From contig NC_092357.1 in NCBI RefSeq assembly GCF_963676685.1, forward strand, positions 65,451,957 through 65,515,956: 64,000 nucleotides of DNA, given 5' to 3'. Both the position numbers and the translations under genes were made by a program. Below are positions 37,024 to 49,250 of this stretch, one piece after another (position 1 is the stretch's first letter; every line of letters begins with the position of its first letter). This DNA comes from Mytilus edulis (Eukaryota; Mollusca; Bivalvia; Mytilida; Mytilidae). The notes under the pieces were generated by a model. The model worked only from the letters and a program-made list of their open reading frames with translations, ran no database searches and was not told the origin of the DNA.

Positions 37024-38499
37024 CTTTTTACCTATTTGAATAAACAGTATTTTAAAATCATGTATTAGCATGATTAGTAATCATTCATATTTGATATATA
37101 TCATTTTTTTTTTAAACATTAAAAAAAAATACGAAGTTTGAACTATCTTCTGTTACTGAGAGAAATGTCTTGTGTTCTGAACGTTTATGTTAGTGTGTGT
37201 TAATTCAACGATTCAGCGTCCCATATGTTCTGGACAGAATTTGCAAAACTGTGAACCAATACTTCGTGATTAGTTTTGTATAAACTAATCAATTGTCATT
37301 CAACAAATGAAGTATCATTATTTTAGTTTTTCTTTGGTTAGTTAAACTTTGAATAGATATGTATACTCGGAAGACACGATTTACGCAACGCGCGGCTAAT
37401 GATTAAAACATAATTCTTCCCTGTTAAAACAGTAACTTCGTTCTTAAAAAATTTGTTACAGTTTGAAATGATAGTTATATATGATTATTAACATTTTGTC
37501 GTGACAGTGACTTTAACTAATGCAACTTGTCGATAAAATCTCCTAAGTGGAACAAAAACAAATACCATCTAATCGCATATGAGTTTGTTCATAATTCAGT
37601 TGAAGTTTGTACCGCTAAACTTTTCGTTTTCTGTGAAAAACTGTTAGAATGAAGCTTTGCTTTATGTTATATATTTATTATTGACAAAGTTTCGTCTGTT
37701 TATATTCGACTTTATCATTTTTAAATGTTTCCTTGTTCAATGCTTCTCCTTTTAATCTCCTTTTAAAAATTACTTTCTAAATTTGTTTGTAAAAAGTCAT
37801 AATTTTACCTTGTTGACAAAATTTTAAATAATAACTAAGATAGATTCAAATCTATAGTTATAATCGAGCTTACTTAACTTGAATCAAAACAAACCAGTGA
37901 ACTACGCCAACTTTTTTTTTTTACATTTTTAATTGTGAACATAAATCTAAAATGAAGTAAAGATAAAATCAAAATCAAAACCAGTTACCATAATTGTAAT
38001 GTAATACTAACCACACATTGTTCGTTCCTAAAATGGGTCTCTCCCTCTCATATATATGATTTTAGTCAGATAAGAAATTGTATATCCTTGTATAGTACGC
38101 AAAGGTTATGACGTAATTTTCAATCTGTGATAACACATTTGTTGTTGTTTGTCTTGTCTAATTTTCTCTTTTGTTTTGACGCTTTGTCGTCATTATCCTG
38201 CTGATGGGCGCAGAGTTCAGGGGTGAAAACGTGAAATATACCGAATCGGTAGAAATTATGAGTAGACAAACAAGATGGTTTTGGCTACTAAGTCTTGTAT
38301 TAACTGAAATATTATCAATGTTTAGCATTTCGTGATAGATGGTGTCACCAGGCTTGTAATCAGCTTTTTTTGTGGCCATGTATTATTAATTAAATATTCT
38401 TATGTAATCTATCTGTATATAAAATGATAATTATTCAAAACCAAGAATTTTCTTCCCCAGGTATAGATTGCATCAGCCGTATCTGACGTGACTGTTCGT

Positions 38500-38935
38500 A
38501 ATATTAAACTCATCATAGAAACCAGGATTTAATTTTGTATTTACGCCAGACGCGCGTTTCGTCTACAAAAGACTCATCAGTGACGCTCGAATCCAAAAAG
38601 GTTAAAAAGGCCAAATAAAGTACAAAGTTAAAAAGCACTGAGGACCAAAATTTTAGACCAAAATTCCTAAAAGTTTTGCCAAATACAGATAATCTATTCC
38701 TGAGGTAGAAAAGCCTTAGTATTTCAAAATTCAAACGTTTTTTTAAACAGTTAATTCATAAATATGACCATATCAATGATAACTTATGTCAGCACAGAAG
38801 TGCTGACTACTGTGCTGGTGATACCATCGGGGATTTAAACTCCACCAGCAGTGGCATCGACCCATTGGTTGTAAATAAACTCATCATAGATACCAGGATT
38901 AAATTTTGTATATACGCCAGACGCGCGTTTCGGAA
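38500..38935 (-). repeat. Dispersed repeat R2 with a second partial copy
   Basis: R2 carries the CpG-rich core CCAGACGCGCGTTTCGTC and ACTCATCAGTGACGCTCG, and a palindromic TCAGCACAGAAGTGCTGA. The core with the AACTCATCATAGAT start repeats at about 38515 and 38876. Related copies lie at 41945, 42301, 46075, 48890, 52095 and 52550. Confidence 0.85.
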
Positions 38936-39883
38936 TTCCAGTTATTACAGCTTTACAATCTCGTATTTGATTTAGTCTTATAACTGTTTCAATTGTAGCG
39001 CCACTGATAAGTCTAGACAGGAACGCGCGTACAGCGTACAAAATTTAAAAAAAACTAGTATCTTTAATGAGTTGTTTAGTATCATATTTTCGATTTGGCA
39101 TTTCTGTAATGCTGATCATAATTATCGTACACAGTTTATGTATGTTTTTAGTAAATTTCAAAATATTAGTTGTAACGTCTAAACTTGATATAATCATAGT
39201 AATGAGTATGCTTTAAGTCCTATTATCATGTTTACATGTGCTACTTCTATGATTTTAATTTACTCATGCAGTCCATAAACTATAATTTCGGGGGGAAAGT
39301 TGTTATTTATGGATAACTAATTCATGTATTAAATCATCTCTAAATCTCAGATTTTCATATGTTGGAAATAGCTCATTGATTCTATTTGATACCGACTGTA
39401 AAAAATACAACTACATTTTAAACAGGTTTTCAAGAGAGGGTATATATCACACCTGTCAATCTTATCATGGGTAAGGTCAAAGTAATGAATAACCTACTGT
39501 TCAGTCTATGATAAAGATTGACGAAAAACTTTTTGAACTAAACTATTATATATACGTAACTGCAAGTGTACATGTACCTGCAGATATTCATGTAGAAACA
39601 ATGATTCGATTTATCTTTTCATTTTGTCTTATAATTCAAGTGTTAAAAGTCAACAGGTGAAATAACAAAATCGCTATGAAAGACTGCTAGGTACATTTTC
39701 CTTCTTTTTTCATATTTTTTCGTCCAATTTTTACATTTCTTGCATCCAACTTGATATTGTCAGATATACGGCAATTCTAAACAGATAACCCCAAAACATT
39801 AAACATCTAACTTCAAACCTCGCTCGTAGCAAGATGCGATCGACAAATATCTTTATTGATTACACTTTCAGTTCCTACTCTTT

Positions 39884-40176
39884 ATATGCCCCATTTAGGG
39901 GCATTATGTTTTCTGGTCTGTGCGTCCGTCCGTCCGTCTGTTCGTTCGTCCGTCCGTCCGTCCGTCTGTCCCGCTTCAGGTTAAAGTTTTTGGTCGAGGT
40001 AGTTTTTGATGAAGTTGAAGTCTAATCAACTTGAAACTTAGTATATATGTTCTGTATGATATGATCTTTCTAATTTTAATTCCAAATTAGAGATTTAACC
40101 CCATTTTCATGGTCCACTGAACATAGAAAATGATAGTGCGGATGGGGCATCCGTGTACTGGGGACACATTCTTGTT
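39884..40176 (+). mobile_element. R3 tetranucleotide-core element (plus copy)
   Basis: From ATGCCCCATTTAGGGGCATT, with a hairpin, through a CCGTCCGTCCGTCTGTTCG core to GGGGCATCCGTGTACTGGGG and ACACATTCTTG. Same family and opposite orientation to 12189-12472. Confidence 0.8.
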
Positions 40177-40199
40177 TTTTAAATTAATTCAGGTATTTA

Positions 40200-40730
40200 T
40201 TCTTGGTACTCCTATGTTAATCATGTCAGAATTCAAAATGATTGAGGAATTGTTAGCCAAAATAAGGATAAAAATAATAGGCTAATATACAAACACAATT
40301 TAGAAAATTTATATAATGATAAAATATTAAATCTACAAGAGAAAAGTAAACTCCAACTTTTTTAACAAAAATAAAAAAAGCTTTAACTTTGAACCATACC
40401 TACTTTCTCAAAACTTTGAACATAGACAATTAATTTGTAAATTTCAAATAAGTGCCCACTGTTTATTAATAGAAACTGGTAGGTACAGGAAAATTTCCAG
40501 AGATTTAAGACTATATAGACATTGTGATGTAATAGATGATGAGTTTCATTTCTTTTCTAAATGTAAAATAAATGAACAATTCAGAAAAAAAATGTAAATG
40601 AAAATAAATATAATAACTTAAATGATATAGATAAATTAAAACATATCCTCAATCCTAAAACAAAACAGGACACTAACAAATTAGGCTCCTTTTTCAAAAA
40701 GTTACTAAGCTTGAGGGCAGGGAATCCTTG
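40200..40730 (+). mobile_element. Non-LTR retroelement 3' tail with zinc-knuckle-like end
   Basis: In broken frames the plus strand shows CKFQISAHCLLIETGRYRKI-like sequence followed by a C-x2-C and HFFSKCK motif (RDLRLYRHCDVIDDEFHFF). This resembles the C-terminal zinc-binding region after non-LTR reverse transcriptases in molluscs. Frameshifts and stops make it a relic; no reverse transcriptase domain is left. Confidence 0.55.
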
Positions 40731-41744
40731 ATATCATTTGAATCTGTTATATATTTAAATATATATTGATTTGAAGAAAGACAAGAATTATAGTTCAAAG
40801 TGTATGTAATGTTTATGTTCATTGTTTATATGTAAATTGTATATTATGTATAATGTTTTAAGCCATTGGCCAACATGGGCGTAAAGTGCTTTTCAATAAA
40901 GTATAAATTATAAAAGGAAAACGATGGAACAACAAATACTCTGAACTGATACAAAAACAAATGTCAAGGTACATAGAAACTAGGTATTTTGATAAAAAAA
41001 AATGTAATATTTCTGACTTGTACAGGACATGGTTGGTTGAACCCCTTTTCATGGCTAGCAAATCCTCCAGCTACCATAATATATTTTTTAGTACCATGGA
41101 ATCTAAGTGTTTGTTAATTGTTAAAAACTTGAAACACTGTCATAGAATATGAACAAATTAAGACAGAAAAATACAAAACACTATGATACATTATCATTTA
41201 ACCACTGTTCATCAACTTATATTTCCATTTTTCAGGGAGACTTGAAAATTTTTATCATGTCTCAAAGTATCAATGACTCAAGGGCAAAAATACGATAACA
41301 AAATTAAGTCTAGACCAATGAAATATCTGTTGTAGTAACTGATTGAACTTGTAAATATATTGAACAAAGTACCATGTACAATAAGGTTAAAAATTAGAAA
41401 TTGACACGAGACACACCTTTAACATATACACTCCCAATGCTCCAGTAACAAAATGCATTTAAACCTGTTGTTCAGTGGTTGTAGTTTCTTCATTTGGTTC
41501 ACAAGTGTTTCCCTTTTATATATAGATTTGACCGATGGTATTCCTGTTTGAATGGTTTTTCCCTACTAATTCTGGGCCATTTAAAGCTTGCTGTTTGGTG
41601 TGAGCCAAGGCTCCGAGTTGAAGGCCATAATTTGGCCTATATTGGTTTACTCTTTACTAATTGTAGGTTGGATGCAGATTTGTCTCTTTGGCACTCATAC
41701 CACATCTCCTTATATCTATGATAAAGAAACAAGAATCATGTTAA

Positions 41745-41905
41745 CCAAATTTAGAATAAGCGATCATGTCACTTAAAGAAACTGGACGATATACAACAAT
41801 ACCATGAATGAAAGAAAATGTAAAAATATGTAATATCTTAGACGATGATTTCCATATTTTCTTTAGATGTAAAATCAATCAAAATAAAAGAGAAATCTTT
41901 CTAAA
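41745..41905 (+). mobile_element. Second non-LTR retroelement tail fragment
   Basis: Contains ETGRYTTIP, then NILDDDFHIFFRCKINQ, paralogous to 40440-40590. Broken by stops. Confidence 0.5.
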
Positions 41906-41944
41906 ATATTACATTTAAAAAATATGTCAATTTTAACACACTTA

Positions 41945-42560
41945 ATTGAATATCAATAATGTGGTCATTTTTATAAATTTCCTGTTTACAAAACTTTGAA
42001 TTTTTCAAAAAAACTAAGGATTTTCTTATCCCAGGCATATATTACCTTAGCCGTATTTGGTATAACTTTTCGGAATTATGGATCCTCAATGCTCTTCAAC
42101 TTTGTACTTGTTTGGCTTTATAAATATTTTGATATGAGCGTCACTGATGAGTCTTATGTAGACGAAACGCGCGTCTGGCGTACTTAATAATAATCCTGGT
42201 AACTTTGATAACTATTTACATCAGTGGGTCGATGCCACTGCTGGTGGACGTTTCGTCCCCGAGGTTATCACCAGTCCAGTAGTCAACACTTCGGTGTTGA
42301 CATGAATATCAATAATGTGGTCATTTTTATAAATTTCCTGTTTACAAAACTTTGAATTTTTCAAAAAAATAAGGATTTTCTTATCCCAGGCATAGATTAC
42401 CTTAGCCGTATTTGGCATAACTTTTCGGAATTATGGATCCTCAATGCTCTTCAACTTTGTACTTGTTTGGCTTTATAAATATTTTGATATGAGCGTCACT
42501 GATGAGTCTTATGTAGACGAAACGCGTGTCTGGCGTACTAAAAAATAATCCTGGTAACTT
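41945..42560 (+). repeat. Two R2 copies in tandem, period about 356 bp
   Basis: The block from TATCAATAATGTGGTCATTT (41951) through GTAGACGAAACGCGCGTCTG is repeated from 42307 with few changes (CGCGCGTC becomes CGCGTGTC). Between them is the shared GTGGGTCGATGCCACTGCTG segment. Confidence 0.92.
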
Positions 42561-43275
42561 TGATAACTAATTAATTGTACTGATAAACACATGATTATAC
42601 TAAATCCACCAACACCAAATGATGTAAAAGCAGTTGTTTATTTTATTAAAGAGTCATTAGAACTGAGGAAAGGAGACCAATTACTGTTTTTATCATATGT
42701 ATTGTCGAGTTTTCATTCTTTTTGTTTTGTCTATGTATTTGCCATTACCAAAATTGGTTTTTGTTTGTTTTGCAAATAAAGAAGAAATATAATAGTGACT
42801 TATTACCTGTATATGATGTTTACTCTGAACCCGAACCCGCTCCTTTTACAGGTTTTGTGATTCTCGCATATAGTGTTTGTTGACTTGGTTTGTCTTTTAA
42901 TCTATTTATGATATTTCAAGATCAGTAAATAGTTGTTGTTTTATAGATATAGAAAGAGACTGAACTATGTTTGATAACTTGTCATTGGAAAATGAATCAT
43001 GAAATTGAGGTTCGGCATGCACACAATTCAAGAATTTAATACATCACGCGGTTAACTTAATTATAATGTCATTCAAATAAGTTGTCAATTTCTGTGTCAT
43101 TAGGTTTCTTGTTGAGAGTTGTCTCTTGGCAATCATACCACATCTCTTTTTTTATATTGAAAGATTTAATCTGCTTACACTTCCTTGACATCTGGTTTTA
43201 CCCCTGCCTGTTGTTGAGTTTGTGTGCCCTATTTCTTATTTTATGTGTGTACAGTAGTGTTTATTGACATTTATT

Positions 43276-43676
43276 GTAGGGTCAATAAATGAAGGCAACA
43301 GAAGTATACTGCTGCTCGAAACTCATAAATCGATAGAAAAAAACAAATCCGGGTTACAAACTAAAACTGAGGAAAACGCATCATATATAAGAGAAGAACA
43401 ACGACACAACATAAACACAACATTAAAATGTAACACACATAGAAACGAACTAAGCATTAGACAAAATCCGATGAGAATAAAAAATATAACATCAAAACTA
43501 AATACATGAATTTGGGATAGAAAAGTACCATGACACGTCCTATAGCAATGCGAATTCACACTCAAATATGAGAAGAGACAAACGACACAACAGAAACACA
43601 ACATTAAAATGTAACACACACAGAAACGAACTATAATATAACAATGGCCATTTTCCTGACTTGGTACAGGACAACC
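43276..43676 (+). repeat. Dispersed repeat R1, long copy
   Basis: Near-complete relative of 1253-1690, including AACTATAATATAACAATGGC and CCTGACTTGGTACAGGACA. Open frames on both strands inside it are repeat artefacts. Confidence 0.85.
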
Positions 43677-44016
43677 GAAAACATGGATAAAATATTATGT
43701 AATAATATGTATATTGTTGTCTTTTGTTATTCTGATAATAATATTAGTAATAATAATAATGATAATACTAATACTAAGAATGATAATGATAACTTCGTAG
43801 CAAATCAGAGATTAGGTAACATGATCCAAATCGAAACCAAGGGTTTACTTTTGTTGAATACACATTCTTGTAAAGAATAGTTCAATTATCTACATGTTTG
43901 CAGCTTAAAACATTTTCAAAATTTATGAAATATTATCGTAAGTTTGTATTGTAACCAACTCATTATCTTATACAAATTGTTGGTATTTAAGACATTGTGT
44001 ACTCTTTTTTCTTTAG

Positions 44017-44396
44017 GCGACAAGGAACAAACGGTCCGGGAAGGATGGACATGGGGTAAAGTTTGGGGTTTTACTAAGACATACGGAGGAGCAGTCGCCA
44101 TAGGAGCAGGTACATTAGTTGCTGCAACTGGTTCCCTTGGTGCCGCTGGTTTTACCGCGACTGGTATCGCAACTAAGTCACTGGCAGCTAAAGCGATGGC
44201 AATATAGGCTGTTTCTAATGGTGGAGGCGTGGCTGCTGGAGGAGCTGTAGCCACACTTCAATCTGTTTGGGCTGCTGGGTTCGGCCTTGGTACAAAGGTT
44301 GCAATCGTTAATACTGCTAGTGGAATATACAATTATGTTTTCGGATGTCGTACAGAAAGTGATGTTGATAGTATAAAGAAGCAAAACGAAAATTGA
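44017..44396 (+). pseudogene. ISG12/IFI27-like copy 1, interrupted by an amber codon
   Basis: After a good acceptor (TTTTTTCTTTAG) the phase 1 frame reads GDKEQTVREGWTW, KTYGGAVAIGAGTLVAATGS, LGAAGFTATGIATKSLAAK and then a TAG at 44205-44207. Beyond the TAG the same frame continues without shift: [19 protein letters not shown] to VFGCRTESDVDSIKKQNEN and TGA. This is the Gly/Ala-rich hydrophobic Ifi-6-16 domain, an interferon-inducible membrane protein family in vertebrates. Only the single stop breaks it. A signal-peptide exon like that of the 52.8 kb gene was not found upstream. It may be a young pseudogene, or give a truncated product. Confidence 0.85.
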
Positions 44397-45864
44397 CAAT
44401 CAGTGTTTGAATATATTCATTTTTTTATTATTCCACCGCTTTCTTAATAAATTGATATTTTCAAGAAACTGCTGTACTTTCCTTAAATGTAAACAAATTC
44501 AGACCGAAATAAAAAAATATTGAAAATACCTAACGAGTTTTTATGCTTCTAGGCAGGAGAAAACTACATACTACAGTAATTATAATTAATACATAACCTT
44601 TGGTGGTGCTCGAATTCAACTCAGGGTATCTGTTTGAGGACTATAATATAATAAAAACAAAATATCGAAAAAAAAGAAGTCTAGACCATGCAGCTACAGA
44701 TCGACCACCTTTTTTGGAAATGTAAAAATGACAATGTTATGTTAACATTTATCATTATATGAACCATAAAAATGAGGACAAGAGTCTGTCGAATAAGTTT
44801 TCTTATGCTGCTTCTATTAGTCATATATATATATAAGAAGATGCTGTATGAGTGCCAAAAGACAACTCTCCATACAACTCCAAGCCACAATTTATAAAAG
44901 TAAATCATTATAGGTCAAAGTACGATCTTCAACATGGAAGTTTGGCTGGCATTGAACAACAAGCTATTAAGAGCCCTACACATTAATATTGTAAAACTAT
45001 TCAAACGGGAAAACCAACCGGCTGACCTTTTATAAAAAAAAACGAGAAACGAAAAACACTTATGATCCAAATCAACAACTACTGGACATCAGGTTTTTAT
45101 GTTAATATATGTCATGTAGTTATACATGTATTTACATCACTTTTGGTATCTACATTCTTTTCTCACTAATAAAAAACAAATGATACTAACAAAAGGAAGG
45201 TTGCCTATCGGTTATTTTCAAAACAAATAGGAATTAACTCAATTAGTTGCCTAGCTGCAGGAGAAACTGGATGAATTTTATGTTAGACTCATCAAGTTAA
45301 AATATGCCATGAGAGCAAGCTCCGAAGAGCTCATCACTACATTGTTACATTGACTTAAACAAAACTTGGGGATTTTAAATTTCTCACAAAAAAACTTTTT
45401 CGAAATCGAAGAATTTGAATGACTTAAGAAGCAGCTATGTATGTTTAACTTCAACTTTGAGGAAAAGGTGAATAACTCCTACTTTTTTTCAATCGAAATT
45501 TGTCTTTAACTAGTAGAACTAGTAGTTGTCGCTCAGACAAAACACATTTGTGGCATTTGAATACAACATAAAATTGAGAATGGAAATGAGGAATGTGTCA
45601 AAGCGACAACAACCCGACCATAGAGCAAACAACAGCCGAAGGCCACCAATGGGTATTCAATGTAGCGAGAAACATACGCCTCGGAGGCATCCTTCAGCTG
45701 GCCCCTTAAATATATGTATACTAGTTCAGTGATAATGGACGCCATACTAAACTCCGAAATATACACAAGTAACTGAAATTAAAAATCATACAAGGCTAAC
45801 ATGTCAAAGGCATACTAAGTTAGGAAGTTTCAAAGCATTTCAAACCAAAAAACAATCCTTTTAA

Positions 45865-45965
45865 AAGAGGGACGAAAGATACCAAAGGGACAGTCAAACT
45901 CATAAATCTAAAACAAACTGACAACGCCATGGCTAAAAATGAAAAAGACAAACAGAAAACTGTTT
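45865..45965 (-). repeat. Penelope-like element tail fragment
   Basis: AAAGATACCAAAGGGACAGT and CTGACAACGCCATGGCTAAA match the tail at 17187-17420. The same short piece occurs at 48040-48095. Confidence 0.65.
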
Positions 45966-46729
45966 AACTGTTAATGAACAGTATATACAATAAATAATTT
46001 CCTGGTGAACTTCTTCAAGGCATATGCGAGTACATTTAATAAATGCAAAATAGCCTCTCGTTACGACTTAATACTTGTCTGGCTCTTCAACTTCGTACTT
46101 GTTTGGCTTTTAAATATTTTGATATGACCGTCACTGATGCATTGTGATGAGTCTTATGTAGACGAAACGCGCGTCTGGCGTACTAAATTATAATCATGGT
46201 ACCTTTGATAACTATTTGAATATCATTTTAAATTTGTATTTCATTTTATATCTAAAATTAAAGTGATCCAGTGCTTTCTCGTTCTATTTATATAAATGTT
46301 CGTCACGTGCACCATTATCCAACTATTAATAGATAAGTTGAAAACCGTCTAGTAATATTATAATTCAGGGTAAAACGCATACACCGATACAAGATATTAT
46401 CTTCCATGTAAGTTCATTGATCCAAATTAGATTAATATGAATATGTTATATAATATCAATTTAACGTTTACCTGCAATTTATTCGAAGAATTAGATTAAT
46501 ATAGATTAGGCCGTTGGTTTTTACATTTTAATGGTTTTTCAGTATGGACTGTTCGGGCCATTTATAGCTTGCTGTTAGTTGTTATCCAAATTGAATGCTC
46601 AAAGACCGTACTTTGACCTATAATGGTTTACTTTCACAAATTATGACTTGAGTGCAGAGTTGTCTCATTGGCACTTATACCACATCTTCTTATAACTGTT
46701 TACTGTATTTGTTGTATTCTTAATCTATT

Positions 46730-47190
46730 AAATTCGATGGGATAGATGCGTGTAACATATAGGCATCAAATGTTGAATTATTTGAGTGAGAGAGCATCAA
46801 CTAGCGGAAGTAAGTTAAAGAATACTGCTTACTTCTTTCTATGTCCTTGGATGATATTGTTTAAACACGCCCCCTAAACGTTTAAAATATGTTGCAAAAC
46901 AAGGAATCAAGCATCTTGTTAATGTCAGTTTCAAATAAATGTTTGTTTAAATCAGAGTGATTTTTACAAAGAAAGATCTTTCCTCCCTAAAATATGACAC
47001 TTTTATCAACGTACGCCATTATTTTTTTCTGAAAAAAAAGCAGGATCGACTCTTTCCCTTTTTTATTTAAGAATGGAATGGGGAATACGTGTTTTAAATA
47101 TAGAAAAGTCAATTGTTTTGATACTATTTTAGATAAAATAGTCTTAAATTGGATGATGTCCAAAAGATCTTTTGAATTTTTTAGTATCAA
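46730..47190 (-). mobile_element. Penelope-like reverse transcriptase relic
   Basis: Parallels 17880-18380: TTCGATGGGATAGATGCGTG, the region around the YIDD box (AACTAGCGGAAG), and TTTTTACAAAGAAAGATCTTTCC. It is shortened and broken. Confidence 0.6.
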
Positions 47191-47254
47191 CATCTAATTC
47201 ACGCCACCTCTAGAAAACCTATATAACGTTGTTTGTAAGGACATTTATGTAGTT

Positions 47255-47443
47255 AAAAATTAAGGTTGTAAGTTCGAATCACGGACGTGGCAGGTGCACT
47301 CGACACCAATCTTAACTTGGATTGGCAGTCTTCCTTTCAAAGGATGTTGGTTCTTTCCAGGTACTTCTGTTTTCTCCTCCAATACTAACTGACCGCCAAT
47401 AAATAGCACAATACTGCGTTCAACATTAACCAATCAATCAATG
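47255..47443 (+). mobile_element. tRNA-type SINE, 5'-truncated
   Basis: Begins with a pol III B box-like GTTGTAAGTTCGAATCACGG, followed by a bivalve SINE body (TCTCCTCCAATACTAACTGA, CGCCAATAAATAGC) and ends in a CAAT repeat (ACCAATCAATCAATG). The A box is missing. Confidence 0.65.
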
Positions 47444-47583
47444 AAACCTGCATATACATCAGCATGCACGCAGGGTTACACTGGGAATGATTTCTGAAAT
47501 AGAAGACATACTAAGTAATTTATTTTGTGAAAGCAGATTTAAATTTGTAAAGAGTTTTACGCTATGTCAATTTATATTCATAG

Positions 47584-47931
47584 GAATAACTGATCAATCA
47601 AGTAAGAAGGGATGGAACTGGGGTGATGTTGTATGTGTGAGACAATGGTAGTTGGAGGAGCAGTCGTAATAGGAGTAGGTGCAGTATATTCAGTACCAGT
47701 TGTACTTAATGCTGTCGGCTTTACATCGGCTGGTATAAGAGCTAACACAGTGGCATTTGAAATGATAACAAGTCTGCCAGTGCCAATGGTGGAGCCATAG
47801 CTTCTGGTAGAACAGTTGCAAAGGTCCAATCGCTAGCAGCTAAAGGATTAAGCACAACTGCAAAGTTTATCATCGGTTCTACGACTGGTTCGGCGGGTGG
47901 GGTGGTTATGTATGCGACAGGAGGCTGTTAA
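47584..47931 (+). pseudogene. ISG12/IFI27-like copy 2, frameshifted
   Basis: A phase 1 acceptor (TTCATAG) leads into GITDQSSKKGWNWGDV, but an in-frame TAG follows at 47649-47651. The homologous reading continues in a second frame (GAVVIGVGAVYSVPVVLNA, VGFTSAGIRANTVAFEM) and, after a further shift near 47771, in a third (SASANGGAIASGRTVAKV to MYATGGC and TAA). The Ifi-6-16 domain is clear but needs two frame changes, so it is a pseudogene. The C-terminus is shorter than in the other copies. Confidence 0.85.
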
Positions 47932-48889
47932 AAAAATGACATTGACTTTAAATGAAATAAAAATGAATTTTACTGTTCAAAATATATTGTCTTCATGATG
48001 TATTTAGGGGAAGTAAAACAACAAATCTAGAATTTAAAAGAGAGACGAAAGATACCAAAGGGACAGTCAAACTCATAAATCTAAAACAAAATTGATCCTT
48101 CAAGTCGAAAGAGAATATGTTATGGAGTAAAATAAGCCACAGATATAAATAAGTTATGGAGCTCCTTTTCGGGAAACATTTTACCCTGCATCATAAGAAA
48201 AACACAAATTCTATAACCAAGATAACATGACCTAAGTACGTACGTTGTCAATGAACCTGTATCTATTTAATATTTGCTTTAACTGTTCAAAATATGAGCT
48301 GAGTCGGATAGAAATCGACCGTATGCAAGTTCACGTATATGTTACATTGAATTTGTAAAATTAGGGATTTCGTAAAATAACTTTTGAAAAAAAGATTTTG
48401 TTTAATCACTGAACTTGTTAGTGATTTTATAAAATGATCCCTTATTTTGTCTAGGGATTTTACAAAATCAATGAAATATCTAAGATTATTTTTTTTTTCA
48501 GATTCCCTAATTAAATTCAGTGAATTTCTATTAAAAAAAAGATGGAAATTCTTTGTTATTTTATTAAAAGTCTTATATTAAAGTCTACAGTTGTTGCTCT
48601 AAACAATTTTGTTTGTACTTGCGTTTCTTACATTGGTCATATCTCAAATATTTATCATACATGTTTTCAAACACAAAGTGGAACAGCTTTAAAAACAAAA
48701 GTTTCTTTATGTTCTCTATTCTTTAGATTAAAATCAAATCAAAAGTGAATATTTGTTTGCTGTAGATGTGATTTTTTTTAAGTAATCATCAGATGAAGAT
48801 ATCAAAATGTATGCATGTCTTCAATACATTAACAACATACTAGTCTTTATTCAAACATGGCATTTTGTTAGGGTCATACAATAAAAACC

Positions 48890-49250
48890 TGCTTAAATAA
48901 ACTCATCATAGATACCAGGACTAAATTTTGTATATACGCCAGACGCGCGTTTCGTCTATAAAAGACTCATCAGTGACGCTCGAATCCAAAAAAGTTTAAA
49001 AGGCAAAAATAAAGTACGAAGTTGAAGAGCATTGAGGACCAAAATTCCTAAAAGTTTTGCCAAATACAGCTAAGGTAATCTATGCCTGAGGTAGAAAAGA
49101 CTTAGTATTTAAAAAATTCAAAATTTTGTAAACATTTAATTTATATACCAATATCAATGATAATTCATGTCAGCACAAAAGTGCTGACTACAGGGGTGGT
49201 GATACCCTCGGGGAAATAAATCTCCACCAGCAGTGGCATCGAACCCTTAA
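48890..49250 (-). repeat. Dispersed repeat R2
   Basis: Full-length copy with AACTCATCATAGATACCAGG, CCAGACGCGCGTTTCGTC, the palindromic CAGCACAAAAGTGCTG and CCACCAGCAGTGGCATCGA. Confidence 0.85.

Larger units (their letters stand above)
37024..44016. other. Gene-poor region upstream of the multi-EGF gene
   Basis: No coding gene recognised. It holds R2 copies (38500-38935, 41945-42545), one R3 element (39884-40176), two non-LTR retroelement tails (about 40200-40730 and 41745-41905), R1 copies (40915-41100, 43276-43676) and R5 copies (41555-41720, 43085-43155). The promoter of the multi-EGF gene should lie just right of 37023, but no clear TATA or initiator can be assigned. Confidence 0.55.
44397..47583. 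other. Spacer between ISG12-like copies 1 and 2
   Basis: Holds R5-type repeats (44835-44945, 45575-45775, 46540-46690), a Penelope tail (45865-45965), R2 (46075-46215), a Penelope-like RT relic (46730-47190) and a SINE tail (47255-47443). Confidence 0.55.

Noticed and set aside
43264-43619. Open frames of 81 and 98 codons on opposite strands
   Set aside because: Both lie in the R1 repeat; the long R1 copy at 1253 does not keep them.
43916-44254. Minus-strand Ala/Pro-rich open frame
   Set aside because: Shadow of the Gly/Ala-rich ISG12-like exon on the plus strand; a similar shadow lies at 55098-55418.
47255-47300. Possible tRNA gene
   Set aside because: Only a B box-like word is present; the rest matches a SINE body with a CAAT tail.
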